This document shows, piece after piece, positions 8,672 through 16,171 of a stretch of 20,995 bases of DNA; positions within the stretch are counted from its first letter, which is position 1; each line of letters opens with the position of its first letter. The notes beneath the pieces were generated by a model. That model searched no databases, was not told the DNA's origin, and saw only the letters and a list, made by a program, of their open reading frames with translations. This stretch comes from a bacterium (lineage in GTDB: Bacteria > JAHJDO01). The position numbers were made by a program, and so were the translations under genes. The stretch spans positions 1 through 20,995 of the forward strand of contig JAUWOV010000025.1 in assembly GCA_030611945.1 (NCBI GenBank), in the 5' to 3' direction.

Positions 8672-10408
8672 TTATGCAGAATAAATGGGAATATATACGG
8701 AAAAAATACTTCCCTTACCCTCTTGACTTTCTATTTTAATAGTTCCATTATGATTCTCAATTATTTTATGCGCAATAGCCAATCCTAAACCAGTACCCTC
8801 CGATTTTGTTGTAAAGAAAGGATTAAACACCTTGTCTATTGCGTCCTTGGAAATGCCGCATCCTGTATCTCTAAATGATATCTCAATTAATTTCGTACCA
8901 TTGCTATCATCTCTACTGATGGCAGTTTTTATCTCCAGCCTTCCGCCGTCAGGCATTGCCCCAATAGCATTAAGAATAAGATTAAGAAATACCTGATGCA
9001 TTTGTTCGTTATCGACTCTCGCCTGAGGTAAGTTTTTTTGAAAACTCTTATCTACTTCAATGTGTTTTTTTGATATCTCCATATTTGTCATTTGCAAGGT
9101 TCTATCTATAATAGGCGCAATTTGATTAATTTCAAGATTGGATTTTTGAGGGCGCGCAAAATCAAGAAACGATGTTACTACCTTGTTCAGCCTGTCAGTC
9201 TCTTCAATTATATATTGGGTCAGCTCCTTATTATCGTTCTGCCCATGGAATCTGTCTCCCAGTATTTGTGCAGAGTTTTTAATAATAACCAGAGGATTTC
9301 TTATCTCGTGAGCTACTCCGGCAGCAAGTTCGCCAAGCGCCGCAAGACGGTCTTTTCTGCGAAGCTCTTCCTCCAGATGCCTGAGTCTGCGTAATTGTTG
9401 TATCATCTCATTAAATGCATTTGCCAGATCTTTTATTTCTCCTTTTGCCTTGATCTTTATCTGATGTTCAAGATCTCCTCTTGCTACAGCCCTTATTCCC
9501 AATGTAAACTTGCGCAAAGGATGAGAAATACTTCGCGCTATCAGAACTCCTATTACTGCGGATAATAATACTCCAAGAAATATCAATATTATAAGAAACT
9601 GTCCAACAGCAGTTTGAAAAGCGTATGTTTTTTGTATGCCTACAAACACAACTCCAGAGACCTTTTTGTCCGGGCTCATAAGCGGGGAGCACAATCCATA
9701 AAAATGTAGCTTATTATGATAAATATCCCTTTTATATTCGGAAGTGCCTTGCGCATATATTTTATTGATAAGTTCTTCTATGCTAAGCACTGCTCTCCCT
9801 CTGTCCTTCATACCTTTTGGATATTGAGGCGCTTTATAAAACAGGTCTATGTCAACCCCCATTTTCTTCTCTATATCCTGAAAGATTTCTTTTTTAACAG
9901 TATAGCCTGCCACTATTTTCCCTACTACTTTATCATTTTCCCTGATCTCTAACCCTACACCGGCAATTAATTTTTTTATGTTATCCTTTTCCAAAAGCAC
10001 AAGCATTCTTTTTTTATCCGGTTGTTTCATTACGTTTGGAGAAATACTCCCTGAAGAGAACTTGAGTTCTCCTTTTTCATTTGTAATGAGCAAAGTGTCA
10101 ATCTGCATTTCCTTCTCCAGCATATTCAGAAGCTTTACTATCTGCTCCTCATCCTGCTGTTTAAATGCCTGCATAAACACGAAGTTGCTGAGTATAATTT
10201 CTCCAATTAGAGCAGCTCTGTTTTCCATGTTATCTATTTTGTCTGCAATTAAATCCGCTGCGCTATGGGTTTTTCTTTTTATATCCTTTTCTAATTGCAC
10301 AGATATAACCCTTGTAGCTACAAAGGTTGAAATTAAAATAGGCACAAGCGCCATTAACATAAAGGAAAAGATAAGCTTGTTCTGAATATTTGGTTTAAAA
10401 AAAGACAT
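8672..10408 (-). CDS. Membrane sensor histidine kinase (extracytoplasmic sensor-HAMP-HisKA-HATPase)
   Basis: A 578-residue inner-membrane kinase. TM1 is about residues 12-34 (FSFMLMALVPILISTFVA). Residues 35-268 form an extracytoplasmic sensor region, possibly Cache-like, with the pattern DTLLITNEKGELKFSSG near 104-120. TM2 is about 270-291 (FLIILIFLGVLLSAVIGVLI). A HAMP domain follows (292-345), then HisKA with LAAGVAHEIRNPL (phospho-His H367). The ATPase domain has the N box NLILNAIGAMP (476-486), G1 DTGCGI (514-519), F box NPFFTTK and G2 GTGLGL (538-543). All kinase motifs are intact, so phosphotransfer to the downstream regulator (12 bases away) is expected. No ribosome site precedes ATG 10408; instead a near-consensus promoter ends 6 bases upstream, suggesting a leaderless mRNA. 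The sensed ligand is unknown. The link to lpxD suggests envelope sensing, which is inference. Confidence 0.94.
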   Translation of the reverse strand: MSFFKPNIQNKLIFSFMLMALVPILISTFVATRVISVQLEKDIKRKTHSAADLIADKIDNMENRAALIGEIILSNFVFMQAFKQQDEEQIVKLLNMLEKEMQIDTLLITNEKGELKFSSGSISPNVMKQPDKKRMLVLLEKDNIKKLIAGVGLEIRENDKVVGKIVAGYTVKKEIFQDIEKKMGVDIDLFYKAPQYPKGMKDRGRAVLSIEELINKIYAQGTSEYKRDIYHNKLHFYGLCSPLMSPDKKVSGVVFVGIQKTYAFQTAVGQFLIILIFLGVLLSAVIGVLIARSISHPLRKFTLGIRAVARGDLEHQIKIKAKGEIKDLANAFNEMIQQLRRLRHLEEELRRKDRLAALGELAAGVAHEIRNPLVIIKNSAQILGDRFHGQNDNKELTQYIIEETDRLNKVVTSFLDFARPQKSNLEINQIAPIIDRTLQMTNMEISKKHIEVDKSFQKNLPQARVDNEQMHQVFLNLILNAIGAMPDGGRLEIKTAISRDDSNGTKLIEISFRDTGCGISKDAIDKVFNPFFTTKSEGTGLGLAIAHKIIENHNGTIKIESQEGKGSIFSVYIPIYSA

Positions 10409-10414
10409 ATCTAG

Positions 10415-10443
10415 ATTATACTCAAATTGGAGTTTAAATGCAA
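10415..10443 (-). promoter_or_regulatory. Predicted strong promoter giving a leaderless kinase mRNA
   Basis: Minus strand: TTGCAT (10443-10438), a 17-base spacer, then consensus TATAAT (10420-10415). Six bases (CTAGAT) separate the -10 from the kinase ATG, so transcription would start at about the A of the ATG. The -35 hexamer covers the start codon of the small plus-strand ORF. Predicted by eye. Confidence 0.6.
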
Positions 10444-10584
10444 AATATAGGAAAAAGAATGTTTGGAGACTTAAAAGACGGTTGGAAATATACGAAAGCG
10501 AAGTATAAAATTAAGGGATGGGATATTTGGGCTATCCTGGCTACAGTTGCTATGATAACACTTCTTGCCCTTCTCTATTGGTAA
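10438..10584 (+). CDS. Small single-pass membrane protein, 48 residues
   Basis: Short ORF starting MQNIGKRMFGDLKDG and ending in one hydrophobic segment, roughly residues 30-48 (IWAILATVAMITLLALLYW). The N-terminal half is basic (many Lys), so the topology is probably N-terminus in the cytosol with a C-terminal membrane anchor. A GGAG ribosome site sits 5 bases before the ATG, which is good support for translation. It is divergent from the histidine kinase (start codons 30 bases apart) and convergent with priA (17 bases between stops). The sequence TCTCTTAGAGA followed by ATTTTTA at 10587-10606 could be a weak terminator. I do not recognise the family. Its position suggests, without proof, a partner or modulator of the kinase. 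Confidence 0.6.
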   Translation: MQNIGKRMFGDLKDGWKYTKAKYKIKGWDIWAILATVAMITLLALLYW

Positions 10585-10601
10585 GCTCTCTTAGAGAATT
10601 T

Positions 10602-12842
10602 TTATAGCGTATTCATCGGGTCAATATCCACTATTATATTAGTTTTGCCCATTTGTAATTTGCTGTTTTTTAGTCCCTTCATAGACCTTTCAATAAACAC
10701 GTTTATTTTTCCCGGCATCTTATGCTTTATAAGAATATGCCAGCGATACTGATTCTTTATTTTTGCCATAGGAGCTGGCGCCGGACCAAGAAGCTTGCAA
10801 TCCTGACCTCCTAATTCTTTCTTTAACAGGAAAGCCAAACCGTTAGACACTCTTATAACCTTTGCACTGTCATGTCCTTTGACAGTTATGAGAACTATGT
10901 GTCTAAAAGGCGGGTAGTTAAGACTTTTTCTAAAAAGCATTTCCTTTTTGTAGAAATCATTATAATTATAGGTGCTTGAAGCAATAATACTGTAATGCTT
11001 CGGATTATAGGTTTGAACAATAACCTCGCCTGGAGCGGTTCCTCTACCTGAACGACCTGCAATCTGCGTTAAAAGCTGGAATGTTCTTTCTCCTGAGCGA
11101 AAGTCAGGAAAATAAAGGCTTGTATCTGCAGAAATAACACCTACCAAAGTAACTCGTGGGAAATCCAGCCCTTTTGCTATCATCTGTGTTCCTATAAGTA
11201 TGTCAAATTCATGATGCTTGAATCCTTTTAATATTCTTTGATGAGAATTCTTTCTAGTTGTAGTATCTGTATCCATTCTCTGATACTTTGCATCAGGAAA
11301 TAGATTTGAGATTTCTTCCTCTATCTTTTCTGTTCCATATCCGCCGTATTTCACATAGAAAGCCTGGCAATCAGGACATATACTTGGAGGTTTATCCTCA
11401 AAATTGCAATAATGGCACCTAACTTTGTCCTGCTGTGAATGATAAACCAGTGCAACATTACACTCCGGACATCTTGCAACGTATCCACATTTATAGCACA
11501 TAATGAACGTTGAAAAGCCGCGTCTGTTTAGGAATAATATTATTTGCTCTTTCTTTAGAAGTTTATCCTTAATAGCCAGCAGTAATGGTCTTGAGAAAAC
11601 CTGAGACTCAGGAAGCCTGACACTACGGTCCTGCATATCAACAATCCTGACATCAGGCAGCTTTCTTTTATCTATTCGCTCTTTTAACTCAATAAGTTCG
11701 TACTTCCCCACTTCTATATTATAATACGTCTCAAGGGAAGGAGTGGCTGTTCCAAGCAGAACCGTTATATTAGCGAGTTTCCCGCGCATTATAGCCACAT
11801 CTCTGCCATTATATCTGGGTGTCTCTCCTTGTTTATATGCAGGTTCATGTGATTCATCCACTATTATCAGTCCGGGATTAGTGAACGGCGCAAATATTGC
11901 TGATCTTGCGCCAACAACAATATCTACTTTTCCTTTCTTAATTTTCTCCCATTCGTCGTATCTTTCCCCTTTGGACAAACGGCTATGCAATACAGCAACT
12001 CTATCTCCAAACCGCGATTTAAATATTTGAATAATTTGTGAAGCCAAAGATATTTCAGGAACAAGCATAATTGCCTGTTTTTTGTTTTTTATGCAAAAAT
12101 CAATTGCCTGAAGATATATCTCCGTTTTTCCGCTGCCTGTAATACCATGCAGCAAAAAGGTATTGAACCTCCCTTTTTTAATAGAACTTATCACCTTGTT
12201 AAAAACTCTACCTTGTTCACTGGTCAGAGAAAGGTGCTGAGTGTTCATAACATTCTCTTTAGCAAACGGGTCTCTGTAAAGAATCTCGTGATTTAGAACA
12301 ACATATTCTTTCCTTTTCAATGATTTCACAACAGCTTCTGTCACACCTGCGATATTACATAACGCCTTACATTCCATACAAAGCCCTTTAGCAGATAATA
12401 ATGTCTTTAGAACTTTTATCTGTTTAGCAGACTTTATTTTTTTGGAATCAATATCGGAACAGATTTCTTCTTGAGGTTTTGCTATAGATACAATTCTCCG
12501 CTTTTTACGTGAAATGACTTCTTTTTTCATACCCGGCGGCAAGGCTGTTTCAAGCACCATTCCCCAGCTGCAGAAATAATACCTGCTTATCCACTTTGTC
12601 AACTCAAGCATGCTTTCATCAAACACCGCAAAATTATCCAGCAATCTGCTGATGCTTTTTAGATTTTTATAAACAGGTTTATCCGTAAGGCTTACCACAT
12701 ATCCAATGCTCTTACGCCTGCCGAACGGCACAGACACCCGCATACCAACCTCAATACTATACCCAATGCTCTCAGGTATTTCATATTGAAATTCCTTATC
12801 AACCGATATTGGAAACACAACATTTGCAAATTTCTTATTCAT
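10602..12842 (-). CDS. priA: Primosomal replication restart helicase PriA
   Basis: A 746-residue 3'-to-5' DNA helicase that recognises stalled forks and reloads the replisome. The N-terminal 3'-flap binding domain covers about 1-110 (VSVPFGRRKSIGYVV). The helicase core has Walker A GITGSGKT (233-240), VPEISLA (261-267), Walker B-type DESH (329-332), GTATPSLE (364-371), QMIAKGLDFPRV and QIAGRSGRG. Eight cysteines of the two zinc sites are all present (C449, C452, C458, C461, C476, C479, C489, C492). Length is typical. ATG 12842 has no clear ribosome site. It stands alone between the small membrane protein (convergent) and the purine operon (divergent). Confidence 0.97.
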   Translation of the reverse strand: MNKKFANVVFPISVDKEFQYEIPESIGYSIEVGMRVSVPFGRRKSIGYVVSLTDKPVYKNLKSISRLLDNFAVFDESMLELTKWISRYYFCSWGMVLETALPPGMKKEVISRKKRRIVSIAKPQEEICSDIDSKKIKSAKQIKVLKTLLSAKGLCMECKALCNIAGVTEAVVKSLKRKEYVVLNHEILYRDPFAKENVMNTQHLSLTSEQGRVFNKVISSIKKGRFNTFLLHGITGSGKTEIYLQAIDFCIKNKKQAIMLVPEISLASQIIQIFKSRFGDRVAVLHSRLSKGERYDEWEKIKKGKVDIVVGARSAIFAPFTNPGLIIVDESHEPAYKQGETPRYNGRDVAIMRGKLANITVLLGTATPSLETYYNIEVGKYELIELKERIDKRKLPDVRIVDMQDRSVRLPESQVFSRPLLLAIKDKLLKKEQIILFLNRRGFSTFIMCYKCGYVARCPECNVALVYHSQQDKVRCHYCNFEDKPPSICPDCQAFYVKYGGYGTEKIEEEISNLFPDAKYQRMDTDTTTRKNSHQRILKGFKHHEFDILIGTQMIAKGLDFPRVTLVGVISADTSLYFPDFRSGERTFQLLTQIAGRSGRGTAPGEVIVQTYNPKHYSIIASSTYNYNDFYKKEMLFRKSLNYPPFRHIVLITVKGHDSAKVIRVSNGLAFLLKKELGGQDCKLLGPAPAPMAKIKNQYRWHILIKHKMPGKINVFIERSMKGLKNSKLQMGKTNIIVDIDPMNTL

Positions 12843-12849
12843 TTATTGC

Positions 12850-12878
12850 ATGATAACCCAATTTTGCTACACTATAAA
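12850..12878 (-). promoter_or_regulatory. Possible priA promoter close to the start codon
   Basis: Minus strand TTTATA (12878-12873), 17 bases, TATCAT (12855-12850), with 7 bases to the priA ATG. As with the kinase gene, the -10 lies where a leaderless transcript would start and no ribosome site is visible. The hexamers are weak. Confidence 0.3.
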
Positions 12879-12943
12879 GAATTTTAATTCCATGCACATA
12901 TCATTCTTCATTTATTTTACTGATTTTAATTTCCATAAGAAAA

Positions 12944-12952
12944 TGGTAATAT
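12944..12952 (+). promoter_or_regulatory. Possible extended -10 promoter of the pur operon
   Basis: TGGTAATAT fits TG, one base, TAATAT about 42 bases before the purS ATG; the -35 region (TTTTAA) is poor. The 151-base priA/purS spacer shows no purine-riboswitch-like fold that I can recognise. The purS ribosome site is a strong GGAGG (GGTGGAGGTATAATG). Confidence 0.3.
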
Positions 12953-12993
12953 TCTGAGCATGGATAAAGAACTATAAAATTGGTGGAGGTATA

Positions 12994-13257
12994 ATGTTAA
13001 AAGCAAAGGTATATGTAAGTCTAAAGAAGACAGTAGTTGATCCACAGGGTTTGGCTGTGAAGAATGCGTTAAAGTCGCTTAATTATGAGCAGGAAGTAGA
13101 AGAGGTACGAGTTGGCAAACTAATAGATATTAAATTGAATATATCTGATAAAGAAAAAGCAAAGCAAATAATTGACCAGATGTGTAAAAAACTTCTTTCT
13201 AATCCTGTTATTGAAGACTATAGCTTTACTTTAGAAGAAGTAAAGGAATCAAATTAA
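12994..13257 (+). CDS. purS: Phosphoribosylformylglycinamidine synthase subunit PurS
   Basis: An 87-residue small subunit that bridges PurL and PurQ in the three-part FGAM synthase (fourth step of purine synthesis). It has the typical PurS pattern: [19 protein letters not shown], then A-x-KSL and [14 protein letters not shown], and a C-terminal [15 protein letters not shown] strong GGAGG ribosome site fixes the start. Its stop overlaps the purQ start by one base. Confidence 0.97.
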   Translation: MLKAKVYVSLKKTVVDPQGLAVKNALKSLNYEQEVEEVRVGKLIDIKLNISDKEKAKQIIDQMCKKLLSNPVIEDYSFTLEEVKESN

Positions 13258-13964
13258 TGAGATTTGGAGTTGTTGTATTTCCAGGTTCTAATTGTGATCA
13301 CGACTGCTTTTATGTTCTGAATAATGTGCTAAAACAAGATGTTAAATATATCTGGCATAAAGACACAGAAGTAGGGAATGTAGATTGCATTGTTCTGCCC
13401 GGAGGATTTAGTTACGGAGATTATTTAAGAACAGGCGCAATCGCGCGATTTTCTCCGGTAATGCAGAGCGTTATTGACTTTTCTAAGAAAGGTAGACTTG
13501 TTATTGGTATATGCAACGGGTTTCAAATACTTCTTGAAGCAGGTCTTCTGCCTGGAGCAATGCTGCGCAATAAGAATGTGCACTTTATCTGCAAACATGT
13601 TCATATAAAATTATTGAATAATAACACTCCATTTACAAACCTGTATAAAAAAGACGATGTCTTGAAAATACCTATTGCTCATAATGAAGGGAATTACTAT
13701 ATTGACGAAAAGGGATTAAAAACCCTAAAAGAGAACAATCAGATAGTATTTCAGTACTGCGCCAATCCTAACGGAGCAGTGGATAATATAGCAGGTATTG
13801 TGAACAAAGAAGGAAACGTGCTTGGCATGATGCCTCATCCTGAAAGAAGTTCGGAAACAGAACTCGGCTCACAAGATGGGTTTCTTATATTTAAATCAAT
13901 AGTTGAGTGGGTGGAGAGAAAGGTTGGAATAAGCAGATTAGAGGATAGAGAGGCTCTACTATGA
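13257..13964 (+). CDS. purQ: FGAM synthase glutaminase subunit PurQ
   Basis: Class I glutamine amidotransferase that supplies ammonia to PurL. At 235 residues it has the oxyanion region [20 protein letters not shown] (47-66), nucleophile C86 in GICNGFQIL, and H194 and E196 in MMPHPERS. All catalytic residues are present. The last ~15 residues ([13 protein letters not shown]) extend a little past the usual end and run straight into the overlapping radC start (ATGA). In most genomes purL follows directly; here the partner purL lies 3.1 kb downstream, behind an accessory block. Confidence 0.97.
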   Translation: MRFGVVVFPGSNCDHDCFYVLNNVLKQDVKYIWHKDTEVGNVDCIVLPGGFSYGDYLRTGAIARFSPVMQSVIDFSKKGRLVIGICNGFQILLEAGLLPGAMLRNKNVHFICKHVHIKLLNNNTPFTNLYKKDDVLKIPIAHNEGNYYIDEKGLKTLKENNQIVFQYCANPNGAVDNIAGIVNKEGNVLGMMPHPERSSETELGSQDGFLIFKSIVEWVERKVGISRLEDREALL

Positions 13965-14647
13965 CAGGCAAGATTGGAAAAACAATTAAACAACTACCAA
14001 AAGTAGAAAGGCCTAGAGAAAAATTTGAGAAAAAAGGTGCTCAGGCACTGCGCAAAAAAGAACTTTTAGCTATTATTCTGCGAACCGGAATAGAGGGTAA
14101 AAATGTCCTGCAAGTCGCCCAAGATATTCTTTCAAAATACGGCGATAAAAAACTTATTGATGTTTCTTATAAAGAACTGCGTAATATGCGCGGAGTTGGT
14201 CCGAGTAAAGCCGCTCAAGTAATTGCCGCTATTGAATTAGGAAAGCGGCTCTACAAAGAAAAAGTTGAAAAAGAAATTTTTATTAACTCTTCTGAAGATG
14301 TTTTAAAAGAAGTAAGTCATATCAGAGAAAACAAGAAAGAGAATTTTATTGTTTTGTATCTTGATGCCAGAAACAAATTAAGCCACAAAGAAACAGTTTC
14401 TATCGGAACGCTCAATGCTAATTTAGCCCATCCTAGAGAAGTTTTTGAACCGGCGATTAGAAACTTGGCAGCCCAAATTATCTTAGTCCACAACCATCCC
14501 TCAGGCGATCCCGAACCATCGGAAGATGATTTAGAGCTCACGAAAAGACTGGTAGAGGCAGGGAAGATTTTAGGGATAGAAGTAATGGATCATATAGTTG
14601 TTACTAAAAATGGGTTTTTTAGTTTTAAGGAGAAGGAGTTAATATAA
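13961..14647 (+). CDS. radC: RadC family JAB/MPN-domain protein
   Basis: A 228-residue protein with an N-terminal helix-hairpin-helix region ([31 protein letters not shown] at 76-86). A C-terminal JAB metalloprotease-like domain follows, whose metal motif is intact: [14 protein letters not shown] (H177, H179, D190). The family is widespread in mobile and defence regions; despite the name, a DNA-repair role is not established and the biochemical activity is unclear. The start overlaps the purQ stop as ATGA, with AGAGAGG 7 bases upstream, so it is translated as part of the pur transcript. It is the first gene of the block that splits purQ from purL. It appears complete and functional. Confidence 0.93.
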   Translation: MTGKIGKTIKQLPKVERPREKFEKKGAQALRKKELLAIILRTGIEGKNVLQVAQDILSKYGDKKLIDVSYKELRNMRGVGPSKAAQVIAAIELGKRLYKEKVEKEIFINSSEDVLKEVSHIRENKKENFIVLYLDARNKLSHKETVSIGTLNANLAHPREVFEPAIRNLAAQIILVHNHPSGDPEPSEDDLELTKRLVEAGKILGIEVMDHIVVTKNGFFSFKEKELI

Positions 14648-14651
14648 AATT

Positions 14652-14792
14652 ATGAGCAAAATAAATTACAAGCCACTAGAAGAAAAAATTAAAAGCGAAC
14701 CAGAAGAGAAAAAAGGTTATGTCCGAGATTTTATTACTAATACTTGGGTCAAGGCGACCCCAGAAGAAATTGATAGTTATTTCGAAATTTAA
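14652..14792 (+). pseudogene. N-terminal remnant resembling a type I restriction (HsdR N-terminal type) protein
   Basis: A 46-residue ORF starting MSKINYKPLEEKIKSEPEEK and containing GYVRDFITNTWVKATPEEI. From memory this pattern resembles the N-terminus of type I restriction HsdR-N-type proteins in uncultured bacteria, in which a nuclease domain of several hundred residues follows. Here the frame goes DSYFEI and stops at 14790-14792, exactly where a different remnant begins. I read it as a deletion scar. It could still be translated as a short peptide, since it follows radC by 4 bases. The family call rests on recall. Confidence 0.5.
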
Positions 14793-14863
14793 AAAATGGC
14801 AAAATTACTTCTACAGTTTGGAAAGTAAAACCGCATACTGAAGCAAAGCAAAAAGTAGAATAG
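14792..14863 (+). pseudogene. Fragment resembling the N-terminus of a three-Cys-motif partner protein (TcmP)
   Basis: An open stretch without a start codon reads KNGKITSTVWKVKPHTEAKQ and ends at TAG. The W-K-x-x-PHTEAK pattern is what I recall from the beginning of TcmP proteins, which accompany three-Cys-motif genes in mobile regions. Only 23 codons remain. It directly abuts the preceding fragment. Assigned from memory; short matches can mislead. Confidence 0.4.
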
Positions 14864-14873
14864 ATAATTTTGA

Positions 14874-14930
14874 GAGAAAAAGCTTGAAAAAATCAAAGAT
14901 AAAATTCAAGAAGTTTTGGGAGAGCAATGA
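14874..14930 (+). pseudogene. C-terminal remnant of an unidentified gene
   Basis: After an in-frame stop (14871-14873) the frame reads EKKLEKIKDKIQEVLGEQ and ends in TGA that overlaps the next gene's ATG as ATGA. A charged helical tail with a coupled stop/start suggests the 3' end of a gene that once preceded the cyclase-like gene, most of it deleted. The parent family cannot be told. Confidence 0.35.
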
Positions 14931-15844
14931 AAAACACAATAGTTTATGATCGTTATGTTGTTGCCTTCATTGATGTTCTTGGTCAAAAGGAAGCATTCAA
15001 AGAAAAAGGCAAATACATTGATCGAATACCTGAATATCTAAACAATCATAGTGAAATGAACAAAAAATTGTATAAAGCACATAAGAAAACTGTTGAAGCT
15101 ATTCAAGATATAAGAGGCTTATCAGAAACATTATTTAAAGGAATGGTTTCCCAGACTAACAATCCTAAAGTAAACGTTTCTCCTGAAAAAAAAGGGCAAT
15201 ATAATAAATTAAGACAACTTAAATTATATTCCTATCATTTTTCTGATAGTCTCGTTGCTTATACCCCCGTCTCAATAAATTCTGATTATTTTGCGTCAAA
15301 TATATCCAACTCAATATATGGTTTACTTTTTTATTGCGGAACAATGATGGTGTTATCCTTTATGGGAGAGAAACCTGTCCGAGGAGCGGTTGAAATTGGC
15401 TTAGGAACAAAAATTGCTAAAAATGAAATCTATGGTCCGGCGTTATATAGAGCATATGAAATAGAAAGCAAAATTGCACAATATCCAAGAATTGTCATTG
15501 GAGAATCTATAGTAGAATATCTTAACTCTACAGTAAAAGAAAAATCTTTTGTTCCGAATCAAACGATGGAAGATTCTAATATTTCCAAGGGTATAGCAAA
15601 ACAGTGTCTAAGAATGATGGTTCAAGCCCCGGATGGATGCACGGAAATAGATTATTTGGGTGAAGAATTCATCAGAATATTTAGTAGAAGCCCAGAAATA
15701 AATTATAAAGAAGATTTTCAAAATGCCTTTAAATTTGTTGAAAAAGAATATCTAAGGTTTAGAAAAGAAAGAAATCAATTGTTAGCATCAAGGTATTATA
15801 TGCTTTGCAATTATTTTAATGCTAGAAAAAAATATTTCTCATAA
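14927..15844 (+). CDS. Protein with a class III nucleotide-cyclase-like motif pattern, function unknown
   Basis: A 305-residue soluble protein. The order of conserved segments mirrors a class III cyclase fold. YVVAFIDVLGQK (10-21) has an acidic residue D16 followed by a glycine; YHFSDSLVAY (103-112) carries D107 at the second metal position. Next come VRGAVEIGLGTKI (151-163), then YGPALYRAYEIES (169-181) and YPRIVIG (186-192). The transition-state Asn and Arg of classical cyclases (VN-x-AxR) are replaced (LYRAYE), so it may be an unusual or inactive cyclase. Such proteins occur in anti-phage settings, but no cNMP-dependent effector gene is next to it. The start overlaps the remnant upstream as ATGA, with GGGAGAG as a ribosome site. 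No signal peptide is seen; residues 130-146 are hydrophobic but probably core. Functional reading is tentative. Confidence 0.45.
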   Translation: MKNTIVYDRYVVAFIDVLGQKEAFKEKGKYIDRIPEYLNNHSEMNKKLYKAHKKTVEAIQDIRGLSETLFKGMVSQTNNPKVNVSPEKKGQYNKLRQLKLYSYHFSDSLVAYTPVSINSDYFASNISNSIYGLLFYCGTMMVLSFMGEKPVRGAVEIGLGTKIAKNEIYGPALYRAYEIESKIAQYPRIVIGESIVEYLNSTVKEKSFVPNQTMEDSNISKGIAKQCLRMMVQAPDGCTEIDYLGEEFIRIFSRSPEINYKEDFQNAFKFVEKEYLRFRKERNQLLASRYYMLCNYFNARKKYFS

Positions 15845-15916
15845 CCTCATAAAAGAAAAAGGAAGAAAAAGGTCACAGCGACTTTAAAAAAACGATGTCA
15901 AACCTTAACCACCCGG

Positions 15917-15939
15917 ATTCCCCGATTAAATCGGAGAAT
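15917..15939. repeat. Hairpin repeat 1
   Basis: ATTCCCCGAT and ATCGGAGAAT form a 10-base stem (one G-T type mismatch) around TAA, followed by GACGAACG. This resembles the gattcCC...GGgaatgac type of interspersed repeat common in environmental bacterial genomes (recalled). Confidence 0.5.
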
Positions 15940-15955
15940 GACGAACGAGCGGATT

Positions 15956-15975
15956 GGGCTCAAAATATTGAGCCC
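15956..15975. repeat. Hairpin repeat 2
   Basis: GGGCTCAA and TTGAGCCC form a perfect 8-base stem with a 4-base loop (AATA), followed by CCTACAAT. It lies in the 222-base gap after the cyclase-like gene, which has no coding potential before 16067. Confidence 0.55.
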
Positions 15976-15996
15976 CTACAATGCTTTTACAGACAG

Positions 15997-16016
15997 CCGC
16001 CAGCTAAAGCAGGCGG
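15997..16016. repeat. Hairpin repeat 3
   Basis: CCGCC-A-GCT and AGC-A-GGCGG are inverted around AA, a compact GC-rich dyad in an AT-rich setting. Together with the two previous hairpins it forms a cluster; a further GGGTTCGCAATGACAG stretch follows at 16036-16051 and looks like the end of another repeat unit. Confidence 0.5.
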
Positions 16017-16066
16017 TTGAGAAGAATAGGATTTGGGGTTCGCAATGACAGAAAGGATATTTTAAC

Positions 16067-16171
16067 ATGAAAAATAATTCCCTTAAAAATTATGCGTTTA
16101 TAGATAGCCAAAACCTAAATTTGGGTATTCGTGCTCAGGGATGGGTTCTTGATTCTGGAAGGGGAAAATGA
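16067..16171 (+). pseudogene. N-terminal fragment of a NYN/LabA-like (DUF88) nuclease
   Basis: A 34-codon ORF. YAFIDSQNLNLGIRAQGW is the typical first strand and helix of NYN-domain RNases, including the first catalytic Asp (D13). After VLD the sequence diverges (SGRGK) and stops at TGA 16169-16171, which overlaps the ATG of the ORF6N gene. The remaining ~120-200 residues of a NYN protein are absent. It is probably a remnant truncated when the ORF6N gene arrived or by a deletion. Confidence 0.7.

Noticed and set aside
12843-12993. Purine riboswitch before purS
   Set aside because: I looked for the conserved loop and junction pattern and a terminator-like 3' stem and saw neither; only a weak promoter.
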